Of a DNA stretch of 64,000 bases, positions 33,895 to 43,770 are shown piece by piece. Every line of letters begins with the position of its first letter. The first letter of the stretch is position 1. The notes below the pieces were generated by a model, which did not search any database, had not been told where the DNA came from, and saw only the letters and a list, made by a program, of their open reading frames with translations. Where the stretch lies: positions 1,736,001 to 1,800,000 of the forward strand of contig JASVEC010000002.1 of NCBI GenBank assembly GCA_030770535.1, given 5' to 3'. Position numbers and translations under genes: made by a program. This stretch comes from Batkoa obscura (Eukaryota > Entomophthoromycota > Entomophthoromycetes > Entomophthorales > Batkoaceae).

Positions 33895-33931
33895 AACCAT
33901 TAGTTAGATACTGAAACAAAGACACCCCCAT
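33895..33931 (-). repeat. TIR-like segment, second family, copy 2
   Basis: On the minus strand TATGGGGGTGTCTTTGTTTC then AGTATCTAACTAATGG. It faces the related plus-strand segment at 34083. Confidence 0.5.
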
Positions 33932-34082
33932 AGAGATTTTCAATCTATGCCTTAAAATTAAAAAGTATAAATAAAAGTGTTTTGATAAAAAATTTGAAAA
34001 TATAAAACCAAATGATTACTTTTATATTAATATTTAATTATACTATAGTTACTTTAACATTTTATTGGATTTACAATGTAGT

Positions 34083-34118
34083 ATATGGGGCTGTCCTAAT
34101 TGGTTTCAGAATCTACTT
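34083..34118 (+). repeat. TIR-like segment, second family, copy 3 (left of transposase gene)
   Basis: TATGGGGCTGTCCTAATTGG then TTTCAGAATCTACTTAG. It matches copy 2 apart from a short insertion and sits about 310 bp upstream of the transposase frame, so it may be its left end. No matching right end was found by eye. Confidence 0.45.
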
Positions 34119-34396
34119 AGAAATTAATCCAAATTTAAAATTCCAAGTTTGTGTTCAATATAACGGTTAAATCTAAAAAGCCTAAAATTAAATGTCTCTA
34201 TTTAAAACTTATTTTAATTGTTTCCTTTTCTTAAATAGCTAATTTTCCTAACTATATATTTTATGTTAGTTCTGTTAGATATTTAACAGATATATAATAT
34301 ATAACTATATGATTATATAATTATATAAATACATAATTATATAAACACAGTTATTTGACTTTATTTGACTTTATTTTTTGTTGAAATAAAAATAAA

Positions 34397-36100
34397 ATGC
34401 AAACTTTCATAACTAAACTTCGAAATGGAATTTTTGAAAACTTCAATACAATAGGGAGGAGTACACAATATAAACATTGTAATTCATTTACATCAATTTT
34501 AAAAGCTACTTATAACAACCCAAGGTTCATGGAATTTTATAATAAAACAAAACAAAGAAAAGATATATTATCAAAGTTTACTATCGATAATAATAAACTT
34601 AATCAAGTAATGTATAAAATTAGTGCTTTAAGGGAAACAGGAAACAAAAGTCAGCAAGTAGCGTTATTATCAACTATAGCTTCAGTATATTCTTTTGATG
34701 AATGTAAGAGTTTTGGGTTTAATATAAATAGAAATCAATATGATTATTCAAAAACAAGTAATAATAATAAAATATCAACATTAAAACCTATTATTAAAAA
34801 TACAAAAAAAATTAAAGATGACCAAATTGAAACTATCATACAATATTTACTAAATGATTCAACTATTTCATCAAGATTTAATAAAAAAAATAACGATAGT
34901 AAATATTCATCAGATAATATATATATATTAAATAAAAGTAGAAGAATGATATATAGTAAATATTTGAATGATCTAAGAGATAAAGCAGTAGCTAGGTCAA
35001 CGTTCTTTAAATATATACCAAGTAATTTCAAAAATCCAGCAAGAAAAACGGATCTATGTAATATATGTACCCAGTATACAGTTAGGAAAAAGTTATTTGA
35101 AAATAAAATAAATACAGCAAAAAACAAAACAGAGATAGAAGAAATTTTCAACGAAGAAGAAAAGTTATACAAATTACATAAATTCTGTGTTGATACTCAA
35201 AAAAACACATTTAATGAAACTATCAAAAAATTAAATAACAAAAGTTGTATAATAGTTTTAGATTTTAAACAAAATATGGAAATAGGGACAAGACCAGATT
35301 CAATAAATCTAGATCATTATAATAAACAAGCTATATCAGTATTAGGCTTTGGTGTATTATATTTAAAAGATGATAAAACAATAGGCAAAGTTTACTTTGA
35401 TTATTTATCTGAAATATTGAATCATGATTCAGCATATGCAGGAGATTGTTTAATCGATTTAATCTCTACAGAGCTTCTATTTAAAAAGTTTACAAAAATT
35501 AATATATGGGCAGATACAGGAAATCATTTTAGATCCCAAGAGTTCTTACATTATATGTTTAAAGAAATTCATAAAATAAATAGTAGTTTGAATGTTAATC
35601 TTAATTTTTTTGCTGAGCATCATGGAAAAAGTATAGTTGATGGACATTTTGGAAACCTTTCAAAATGGAAAAGTAGTTTTGAAGCGTTAGGTAAAATAGA
35701 AGATATCGATCAATTAATTTCAAGATTTGAGGCTTTTATTTGTGAGCATAATAAAATTAATAACTCGACTGTTAATAATGGGAAAACAGATATAATTTTT
35801 AAAAAGTATAAAAGAAACAAAAATACAAAAAGAATAATAGAGATGCAGGGCATTAAGAAGTATTTACACTTTATTAAACATAACAATAAACTACATTGTT
35901 ATCCAGTATCTGATACATCAAAAAAAAGCGATATAGTCCCAATTAAAGTTATAGAGTCTATAGAAAACAGAAAAATTAAAAGATCGATCCCAGCTTACCT
36001 TACGAAGATAACAGAGAATTTAAAAATTTCGATATTTACTAAGCAAGTAAGTAGTTTGTTGAATGATAGAAATAGATTGTTAAATGTTAGGATTACTTAA
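34397..36100 (+). CDS. Probable DDE-type transposase, family not identified
   Basis: A single uninterrupted frame of 567 residues in an otherwise intron-rich genome. The N-terminal half is basic and Asn/Lys-rich. A CxxC pair (TDLCNICTQY, residues 221 and 224) resembles a zinc knuckle. The C-terminal half has the spacing of an RNase-H-like DDE core: Asp289 in IIVLDFKQNMEIG, Asp373 in NIWADTGNHFRS, and Glu407 in FAEHHGKSIVDGHFG (Asp415 nearby). Predicted strands run into each Asp. The HGKSxxDGHFG block recurs in transposase-like proteins I have seen from oomycetes and fungi, but I cannot name the family. A TIR-like segment lies upstream (34083). The frame is open throughout, so the copy looks recent. 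A non-transposon role cannot be excluded. Confidence 0.65.
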   Translation: MQTFITKLRNGIFENFNTIGRSTQYKHCNSFTSILKATYNNPRFMEFYNKTKQRKDILSKFTIDNNKLNQVMYKISALRETGNKSQQVALLSTIASVYSFDECKSFGFNINRNQYDYSKTSNNNKISTLKPIIKNTKKIKDDQIETIIQYLLNDSTISSRFNKKNNDSKYSSDNIYILNKSRRMIYSKYLNDLRDKAVARSTFFKYIPSNFKNPARKTDLCNICTQYTVRKKLFENKINTAKNKTEIEEIFNEEEKLYKLHKFCVDTQKNTFNETIKKLNNKSCIIVLDFKQNMEIGTRPDSINLDHYNKQAISVLGFGVLYLKDDKTIGKVYFDYLSEILNHDSAYAGDCLIDLISTELLFKKFTKINIWADTGNHFRSQEFLHYMFKEIHKINSSLNVNLNFFAEHHGKSIVDGHFGNLSKWKSSFEALGKIEDIDQLISRFEAFICEHNKINNSTVNNGKTDIIFKKYKRNKNTKRIIEMQGIKKYLHFIKHNNKLHCYPVSDTSKKSDIVPIKVIESIENRKIKRSIPAYLTKITENLKISIFTKQVSSLLNDRNRLLNVRIT

Positions 36101-36107
36101 GTTATTA

Positions 36108-36246
36108 ATAGCTAAGTTAATAAATAGTCAAAGAACAAGTAACTGTAATAATATGTAAAAACTATTATTACTTGTACTATATAGGGATGGTCAATTATAG
36201 TTTTGGGGCTGACCACTCCCTCCCATGCAGCTATTTATTAACTTGG
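36108..36246. repeat. Inverted repeat downstream of the transposase gene
   Basis: GCTAAGTTAATAAATAG at 36108-36126 pairs with CTATTTATTAACTTGGC at 36229-36246. Between them are a second, looser stem (AGTAACTGTAATAAT/ACTATTATTACTT) and an imperfect palindrome GGGATGGTCA...TGACCACTCCC. It may mark the 3' end of the transposon or act as its terminator. Confidence 0.45.
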
Positions 36247-36527
36247 CAATATATTAATAATGTAATTATAACATTAAAGTAGTTTATTTATTTGATAATA
36301 AATCTACAATGTTGGTTATAAAGCAGTTGATAATAAATATTTCTCAATTAAGCTTTATAAGAACATGTATTTAAGATCTAGTAGAAATTCAACTAACTTA
36401 CAGTATGAGCTATAATATAATGGTTTAGAACTGTGTTTGGGTACTTTTGTTTTAATAAAAGATGTGATTTTATAGAATTTTAAGCGAAGTTTTTAAAATA
36501 CAAATTTTTTTAAAATTGGATAAAATA

Positions 36528-38402
36528 ATGAAACTAATTCAGACAACCCCATATAATGTATTTTTTAGTCCATTAAGAAAAGTTCCAGGTCCGTTAATAA
36601 ACTTGATTTTTCCAATGGCTTACAGGGGATATACCTTCGCTGGTACTTATCATTTATATTCAAAAATATTGCACGAGAAATATGGGAAAGTTGTTCGAAT
36701 AAGTAAATATAATATTTTGTCAATAATTTAAAGTGTAAAATTTTATCAGGCTGGAATCGTATATCAATATCATCCGATGAAGCAGCAAAAGAAGTTTATT
36801 CAACTTATTCTTTTGAAAAATCGGTCTTTTATAATGGCTTTCAAATTGCTGGCGAAACGATACTTAGTACTAGGTAAATAAACTTTAACATTAGACTGCT
36901 AATTACTAAACTGAAATCAAATAGAAAGAAGGAATTTCATCGCGAAAGAGTAAATATTTATATATGAATATCAACCAATTATTAAACATAAACTAGAAAA
37001 AGATACTTTCGTCAAGTTTCTCAGATAAATCGATCTTAGAAGTTGAGTATTTAGTTAAGGAAAACGTCAATAGTTTAGTTACAAAGGTTGGAGATATAAG
37101 CTCAAATAATGAAGATTTTGATCTGAGCCTTTATTTTCACTATTTTTCATTTGTGAGATTGCTAAATTTTATTTAATTTATGTTATTAAATGATCATTAG
37201 GATGTTATTGGTGATTTGGCATTTGGAAAGTCCTTTGATACATTGAAAAATGGGCATCATCCTGTTATTGATTGGATTAAGAACTATTTCTTTTTATCTC
37301 TTATGGTAACGTCAATTGTATTGTTTATATTTCTAATATTAAGTATTACTTTAAGGTTGGAATATTCCCATTTTTAAAACACTATAAATTTAATAGTATA
37401 ACTCAACTTTACAAAGTAATTGTTATCAATAAATAACGATAACAGTACTAATTGTATTTTTTTAGTTTTCATATGAAGCTATTGAGAATTCAAAAAGAAA
37501 TTCAAATAGGAATTCTATATTAAACACTCTAATCAATGCATCCGATCCAGATACAGGAAAAAAGCTTAGCGAAAAAGAGATAGTAGAAGAATCAATACTT
37601 CAATTGTAAAAACAATACTCATAAATTATTATCAATACTAATTTAATAAAATAGAATTGCAGGGTCCGATACGACATCAAATTCATTAACATGGTACCAC
37701 TCATAGTCACCAATAGTTCAATAATATTAAATTACTTTTAGGGTTTTCTATCTTTTATCAAAACATCCACAGATTTACATGAAGTTAAAAAATGAACTAA
37801 AAGGCCAATTTGAAAATTTGAATCAAATTAACTTTATTAAATGTAAAGAAGAATGTGATTATCTTCGTGCTGTGATTTATGAAGGTTTAAGAATGTTTCC
37901 TGTTGTACCTGGTGGTTTACCCAGAGTTGTTCCAATAGGTGGTAAAGTCATTGAAGGCTATTTTATCCCTGAAAAAGTATTTCTCTAAAATTCACAGTTA
38001 TGTAATAATTAACACTATTTTTGATATAGACTATTACCACAATAGATATAAATTATATTCAAAACGATCCTAAGTACTGGAAAGAACCTAGTGTGTTTAA
38101 ACCAGAGCGATGGATTGATCAAAATGGTAAATTTCAAAGCCATAAAAACTTTATGCCCTTTTTAATTGGCCCAAGAGCATGTTTAGGTAGAAAGTAATAT
38201 TATTATCATGTAGTTAATATATAGTACTGATATTGATATTTTATATTATAGTTTAGCTTGGATGGAACTTTATTTAGCCACTGCTTCATTAGTCTACAGT
38301 TTTAGGTTCAAGTTGAAAGATGAAAAAAATATGGGATCCAGGTCATATCTTGTCAATACACCAGAGAAGGCGATCTATGTTTATGTATTTAAAAATGAGT
38401 GA
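36528..38402 (+). CDS. Cytochrome P450 monooxygenase
   Basis: About ten exons that splice in frame into a complete microsomal-type P450. The N-terminus (MKLIQTTPYNVFF) has PLRKVPGP, the proline-rich hinge, but no long membrane anchor in this start. VRIS is completed across the first intron, followed by RISISSDEAAKEVY. EFHRER joins ILSSSFSDKSILEVEYLVKE, then VIGDLAFGKSF. The I-helix is IAGSDTTSNSLTW, the K-helix YEGLRMFPVVP (ExxR), the PERF-like segment FKPERW, and the haem loop FLIGPRACLGR with the ligand Cys, ending in NLAWMELYLATASLVYSFRF. All key residues are present. It resembles the fungal group that includes benzoate and isotrichodermin-type hydroxylases; the substrate is unknown. Confidence 0.88.
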
Positions 38403-39189
38403 ATAAGGTTGTTTTGGTAAATAAATTGCTTTTTGCTTGTTTACATACATTATTAAATATCATATCAGTGATCTATGTAGCTTACTACCGTAAAATCTGC
38501 CCAAAATAAAGAATTTGATTATAAAAAAGTTGATAAAGTTAAACTAAATGCTACTACAAAAGTAAATCAAACGCAGTTTGGGCATTTTTGATTCTACATT
38601 ATCTAAATCTGACTATGAAGAATTATTCTACTTTTCCATTAAGCAAATATAAAAATAAAAATGCCTAAGCTACATTTAATTTATTTTGTAGCAAAATCTT
38701 ATAAATACATGCTTTTAATTTCAAAGAAGCATTCACTTGAAATGTGATAGAGTATGAATTGGGGAGTAGAGTTTGATATTTTATCAACAATTAATTTAAG
38801 ATTGAATTGGAATTAAAAGGTAATTTTAGAAAACTACTGCTATTGTATATTAGATTTGTATGTTGTATAAAGATTTTAACTCACATTAAATTTGTGTACT
38901 ACTGGTATAACACAAACGTGGATTAGGTATTTTCAATAATATATTCTCGAAATTTAACTGTTACTGCATTTCCTATTTTAGCTTTGTAAACCTGAAGTTA
39001 AAATATTCAATCCATATTTAGTTTAGAACAGTAATACAAAAGCCAGCTTAGTTTATTCTAGAAAGCTAAGCACAATGATTTGATTATTCCAAGACATCAG
39101 CAAATTAACTAAAGTAAACTAACCCATGAGATTAATCAAAAACCCACAATTTGATTATTTTAAAAGTTCAATCGGGCAATAAAATCGCA
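38403..39189. other. Intergenic, nothing recognised
   Basis: About 790 bp of AT-rich DNA between P450 and U2 copy B. No feature seen. Confidence 0.45.
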
Positions 39190-39215
39190 GCCACTCTCAT
39201 TGATTGATCTTTACA

Positions 39216-39405
39216 ATCCTCTCAAGCCTTTTGGCTAAGATCAAGTGTAGTATCTGTTCTTTTCAGTTTAATAACTGAAATTAAGTCTACGGACTTAAAT
39301 GTTATTAACTCAATCTTTGGTTTTCGGAGAAAGCATTGGGCTTGCTCAATGCCTCTCCACAGGTTTCCCTTGTATTGCACTACCGCAGGGTGAAGCCGAA
39401 CTCTC
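39216..39405 (+). ncRNA. U2: U2 spliceosomal snRNA, copy B
   Basis: Same sequence as copy A on the other strand. The branch-site pairing segment GTAGTA lies at 39247-39252, stem II follows, and the Sm-like AATCTTTGG is near 39312. The upstream CTCATTGATTGATCTTTACA is shared with copy A and may be part of the snRNA promoter. About 190 nt, close to the length of fission-yeast and animal U2 rather than the very long S. cerevisiae form. Confidence 0.94.
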
Positions 39406-40011
39406 ATAAAATAACACAATTAGATTCCTAAAAAACTTAATTCTCTAGAAACTATTTTTGACTTACTCATTTTCATCTTTGAATAGAGTAATCAAATCAA
39501 GGCTAGATAGATTTGATTTAAAAATAAGATATTTTGGTATACTAATAGTTCAATTTGGATTCTAATATCGGATAATATTAACCCACTCTTGTTATTTCAA
39601 TGTTTAATATTTTAAATTTTAAAAACACTATTGGTGAAGCTACTTAAGGAACCCTATGTCATTCAGTTTACAATTTTCCTTATTTTCATTAATAAAGCAA
39701 GCAGTTGGGAGCGAAGCTCCTTCCTTCAATAATTAAAATCTACTTGAAGACATAAAAAATACTTTTTATTGAAATACATTTTGACAATAATTTAAATAAA
39801 AATGATGTTGAAATAACTTGATGTATAATTGATTAGTTACATATGCTTTATTCAGCTAAAGAGCTGTTTTTTTACTAAAGGTAATGATTGTTAAACGAAA
39901 TAAATTAAAACCTTTGAATGTACATGTAATTCAATAATAAAAAATATAGCAAAATTATTTAATAAATGTAAACATCATAAAGTATAAACGCAGAGTAAAT
40001 GTGTATTTTAG

Positions 40012-40152
40012 CTAGAAACCATGACGGGGGCGATGGACTATCTTAGGTGAAGAGTCCTCATTATCAAGGTCAGAGTATTGGCTAAAATCTTGAGGTAAAG
40101 CAAGAGATACGCTAATGTAAGGGATAAGGATAGCTAAGAAGTATAAGTTCAT
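40012..40152 (-). CDS. Small secreted peptide precursor, copy B
   Basis: 46 residues from the ATG at 40152. MNLYFLAILIPYISVSLA is a signal peptide, then LPQDFSQYSDLDNEDSSPK and a basic tail ending HRPRHGF. The frame is open further upstream, but the homologous gene at 27883 shows that translation starts here. Signal peptide and the first 12 mature residues are nearly identical to copy A; the C-termini differ completely. The two promoters are homologous over roughly 265 bp, including the TATA box (40251-40260 in this copy). No family recognised. Confidence 0.62.
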   Translation of the reverse strand: MNLYFLAILIPYISVSLALPQDFSQYSDLDNEDSSPKIVHRPRHGF

Positions 40153-40811
40153 TTTTATTTTTGAAACACTGTTGATACGAAATTTCTTTCTTTTATACCT
40201 ATTGTACAACATTGAACTAGCTTAAGCAACAATGGTTAAATAAGGGATATATTTTTTATAGACTTTAAGGATATAGTTGGGTATTTTTGATCCTATTAAT
40301 CTTTACTTTTTTCCCTTAAACTAAGGTTTATCATTACCAGTGTTAAAAATATCCTATTAATTACATCAAATTCTATTTGTCTATGGAACCAAAATAGTTT
40401 CTTATCCCTTAAATGGTAAATAAGCATTACTATATTTTAATATGAAATGAGTTACTGAATGCTTTCTAATAAGAAAGCCACTCCTTACTAAGAACCTTCC
40501 TAAAACTTATATAGATATCCCTACCTAACCTACTCCTTCCACCTTAATCTTCATCCCTTAACTCACTTTGGATTTTTTCTATAAATAAAAAGGCTTGGGA
40601 ACCGATTGGGGCTCCTTCAAGATTTTTAAAAAGCTTTGTTTATAACGTGGGATAATTCGGATGCAAACTCAATTTTATTCCGGTCTGAATGACTTGTTGT
40701 TTAAGTATTGTAATGAGTTTTATTAAATACAATTATTAATAAAGTACTGAGATATAAAACATTATCATGTGGTTTATCTAAATTATAAAAAAAGAGCCTC
40801 TATCAAGTGTT

Positions 40812-40915
40812 TATGGGAGTGTTTTTTTTGACTTCATTATTTTTTCCATTTTTTAAGCGCTATTTAAGTGGAAAATTTGTTAGTAAAATTCTTAAACATA
40901 AAAATACATCCCCTT
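40812..40915 (+). mobile_element. MITE, TATGGGG family, copy 17
   Basis: Ends TATGGGAGTGTTTTTTTTG and AATACATCCCCTTA. Core AAGCGCTATTTAAGTGGAAA. Forward orientation. Confidence 0.88.
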
Positions 40916-40919
40916 ATCT

Positions 40920-41016
40920 TAATTTATTTTTTGTTTAAGAATTTTGCTAGCAATTATTCTACTCAAGTAGCACTCGAAAAATGAAAAAAGTAATGAATCA
41001 AAACATTCCCCATGTG
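40920..41016 (-). mobile_element. MITE, TATGGGG family, copy 18 (left end eroded)
   Basis: TTGTTTAAGAATTTTGCTAG, CTCAAGTAGCACTCGAAAAA, right end AACATTCCCCATGTG. Reverse orientation, almost abutting copy 17. Confidence 0.75.
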
Positions 41017-41181
41017 TATGGTTATAAAAAAGGTATAAGCAAGGCTTCCCTTCTATTGTTTTGAATTTTATTTATAAACTTTGAGACTTTGAAATTAAAC
41101 TATAATCCTATCGGCCAAGATATTTATTTTATTAAAATATAAAGTAACTTTTCCACAATAATTTTAAATATATATCTGAAT

Positions 41182-41285
41182 ATATGGGGATGTATTTTTG
41201 TGTTTAAGAATTTTACTAATAATTTTCTCACTCAAATAGTGCTTAAAAGATGAAAAAATAACGAACTTGAAAACATCACCCATAT
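41182..41285 (-). mobile_element. MITE, TATGGGG family, copy 19
   Basis: Ends TATGGGGATGTATTTTTGTG and AAAACATCACCCATATG. Core CACTCAAATAGTGCTTAAAA. Reverse orientation. Confidence 0.88.
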
Positions 41286-41440
41286 GCTACTGTTATTTTA
41301 TACTTTTTTAAGTATTGTGCTTATTTTAGTTAGTTTTTTAATTTGTATTTTTCGAAAAAAAACCACAGTGACGTCATCTATTTTTCGATTTTATAGCCTG
41401 GATAAGTTGACGTGTTTTCAATTTCTAATAAATTATCAAA

Positions 41441-42928
41441 ATGAGAAATATAAACAACTTAGTAAGCCGTCAACTTCAATTAGTCACTAGAAGGAATATA
41501 GTTACTTCAGTAAATCAACGTATAAGAAGAGCGTTATTTTATGGTAACTCAAGTTTGAGAAATAGAATTAATTAACATTTCAAAAGTTCCAGGTAGTGAC
41601 CCAAGAAAGTTAACTAGCAGTATGAAATTAACAGCTGATTGTTTAACTTATGATCTTGAAGACTCGGTACCATTTCAGTCAAAAGACTTAGCTAGGAACC
41701 AAGTTTTGGCTACTTTAAACGTAAGTTACTTTTATTTGCTTTGTAAAATTTTATTAAAGTTCTTGAAAGGAATCAACAAATACTATTAGTGAAAGAGCAG
41801 TTCGTATCAACCATGTTGGCTCTGGTAATAATATAATGTTTTTTATCGAAGTATATTACTTAATGTATTAGGCTTTGAGCATGATGATCTTGACATAATA
41901 GTAAATACAAAACATTGTTCTAGATTCAATATATTAATTAGCTAGTTAAAAAGTGAGAATTTACAGGCTATTGTCATACCTAAAGTTCAAAGTAGTCATG
42001 ATATAAGCTTTGTTTCACACATGATTGATTTAAAGAAAAACCCTAAAAAGTAGAACTATTTAATATAAAGTCAATATCTATTAATATTTCAAAGTAAAAA
42101 TGAGATTGCTATTATTGCATCTATTGAGAGCGCATTGGCGATAATGAATTTACAAGAGATTGCTAAAAGCGATAAAAAATTGGGTGGATTGATTGTAAGT
42201 AACTTTATTTTAAAAGCGGCCGTTAACTTGTTCTAGTTTGCTGCTGAAGACTTCTGTGCGGATTTAGGTATACTGTTGAAACTTTCAAAAGTATTTGTTA
42301 ATTTTAAAAAGGATTGAAACGTACTAGTGATAGAAAAGAGATGCTGTATGCTAGAAGTGCTATGGTTACCACAGCAAAAGCTTATCAATTACAAGCCATT
42401 GATTTGGTAATAACAGCGAGGCTATAAAATTAAATTATTAATAAATATAGGTATGTTTAGAGTTCAAAGATAGTGAAATATTAAAGCAGGAGTGCGAAGA
42501 AGGGTATCAAATGGGATTTACTGGGAAGGTACACTATTCTAAAACAACTATATTTATTTTATGTCTTTTGTAGCAAGCTATCCACCCAAACCAAGTTTCA
42601 CTGATTCAATCTAAGTTTATCCCAGATGACAAAGGTATTTAATTTAAACGCACTAGCTAGACTTTTATTCACTTTTATTCACTTTATTAGAGATTGAAAA
42701 GGCAACAAAGATATTAGAAGGTAAGAAACTAGTCGATTCAGTAAGATTAAATTAAAATACTAGGTTATGAAAAACATAGTCTAAAAGGATTCGGGGCATT
42801 CGAATTAGATGGTCAAGTGTAATACTATTTAAAATTACTATACTGTGAATTTTAATGTTTATTTAAATAGTATCGATCTTCCAGTAGTAAAATGGGCTGA
42901 AAGAGTTTTAGCTAGAGTACCTAAATAA
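41441..42928 (+). CDS. CLYBL: Citrate-lyase-beta-like protein (citramalyl-CoA lyase, CLYBL family)
   Basis: A multi-exon gene (about ten short exons). The first exon, MRNINNLVSRQLQLVTRRNI, is rich in Arg and hydroxylated residues and lacks acids, as expected of a mitochondrial targeting sequence. After the first intron the HpcH/HpaI-aldolase-like barrel starts with RRALFYVPGSDPRKL. Then come LTADCLTYDLEDSVP (acidic metal/CoA region), VRINHVGSG, AIVIPKVQSS, IASIESALAIMN, FAAEDFCADLG, MLYARSAMVTTAKAYQLQAI, MGFTGKQAIHPNQV and a C-terminal FGAFELDGQVIDLPVVKWAE. The human enzyme cleaves citramalyl-CoA and takes part in itaconate and C5-dicarboxylate breakdown. The gene converges on the Ctk3-like gene, with 48 bp between stop codons. 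Confidence 0.88.
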
Positions 42929-42976
42929 AGCACCCAATCGTTATGTTACCGCTTCAATTTTACATTTCATTAATAA

Positions 42977-43770
42977 CTATAAACAGTCTAAAACATATGT
43001 AGCATGCTCTTTCTCTAAATCTTCTAAAAAAGTATCCATTTCAACATCTGGGAATGCATCTAATAAATCATCAAACTCTTTTTCATTATTTTCTGAATCA
43101 TATTTTTGAGTCCAATTCTCTTCTTTGTACCATTTATTCTAAAAAAATTAGTTATGGTATTTAACTTAATAAATATATTTACTCTTTCCCTATCTTCTTC
43201 AATTTTCTTCCATATGTCCTCTTTAGGGATATTTAAAACTTTAGTTTCTCTAATATATAATAAGTAAATAATCACAATATTAAAATAAAATTACCTGAAA
43301 TTTCTACAGTTAATTTTTTGCTCCATCTCATCAATAATTTTATCACTAAATGCATTTTTACTCCTTAAAAGCTTAACAGTCTAAAAATAAACATCGTTCA
43401 TAAATAACTATTATTAAGCTACCTTTTTAACATTTGATAAATTAATTAAACCTAAAGGATCGCAAGGCAATAAACCGTCTAATATCGAGTCGAAATTCTT
43501 ATAAAACAATTTACGAAAATTTGCACTAAATTGCAGTGTTAACAGTTTAGAATCTTTCTCATCAATACAACAGCACTCTAACAAGTAAAAATAATTGATT
43601 CTGTTTAAAAATGGTTGACTGTGAATCCTTTCTAAAATGCAGTGAAATAGATCTAGCGAGTTAGATGAATATTTGATACAATATTGTTTTAATCCTTTTA
43701 AAACGCTCTGTTTAACTCCTAAATTTACTAGCTTCGTTTGGAACTCTTGTCTTATTGTGAAACCACTCAT
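42977..43770 (-). CDS. CTK3: CTD kinase I gamma-like subunit (Ctk3)
   Basis: Several exons. The first (43414-43770) encodes an all-helical CID-like domain with FTIRQEFQTKLVNLGVKQSV, YSSNSLDLFHCILERIHSQP, NRINYFYLLECCCI and a closing CDPLGLINLSNVKK. Downstream exons give LLRSKNAFSDKIIDEMEQKI, NIPKEDIWKKIEEDRER, WYKEENWTQKYDSENNEKEF and the acidic end FPDVEMDTFLEDLEKEHATY. This layout matches the fungal Ctk3/Lsg1 family: an N-terminal CID-fold domain and a short conserved C-terminal segment. The partner is a Ctk1/CDK12-type kinase that phosphorylates the RNA polymerase II tail. The assignment rests on pattern memory. Confidence 0.68.

Larger units (their letters stand above)
31795..34082. other. 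Gene-free, repeat-remnant region
   Basis: About 2.3 kb. It contains a short signal-peptide-like frame (32264), a repeated TGCCGAAAGGG (32917, 32964), and two copies of a terminal-repeat-like segment ending in CCATAGA (33286-33313 and 33895-33931, reverse orientation). None supports a gene call. Confidence 0.45.
39190..40424 (-). repeat. Right copy of the inverted segmental duplication
   Basis: Mirror of 27617-28740, about 10.5 kb apart. U2 appears identical, with about 25 bp of upstream sequence (CTCATTGATTGATCTTTACA) also shared. The peptide gene and its promoter are clearly homologous but diverged. The 600 bp between them is not recognisably conserved. Confidence 0.75.
40425..41440. other. 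Intergenic with a MITE cluster
   Basis: About 1 kb. MITE copies 17, 18 and 19 occupy a third of it; no gene seen. Confidence 0.55.

Noticed and set aside
36945-37010. Coding-looking stretch YEYQPIIKHKL in the P450 gene
   Set aside because: Splicing it out as a GT...AG intron joins EFHRER to ILSSSFSDKS, the proper P450 sequence, so the stretch is intronic coincidence.
41284-41490. 68-codon frame ending at the CLYBL start
   Set aside because: It overlaps the first CLYBL exon in another frame and is hydrophobic by composition; the CLYBL frame explains the locus.
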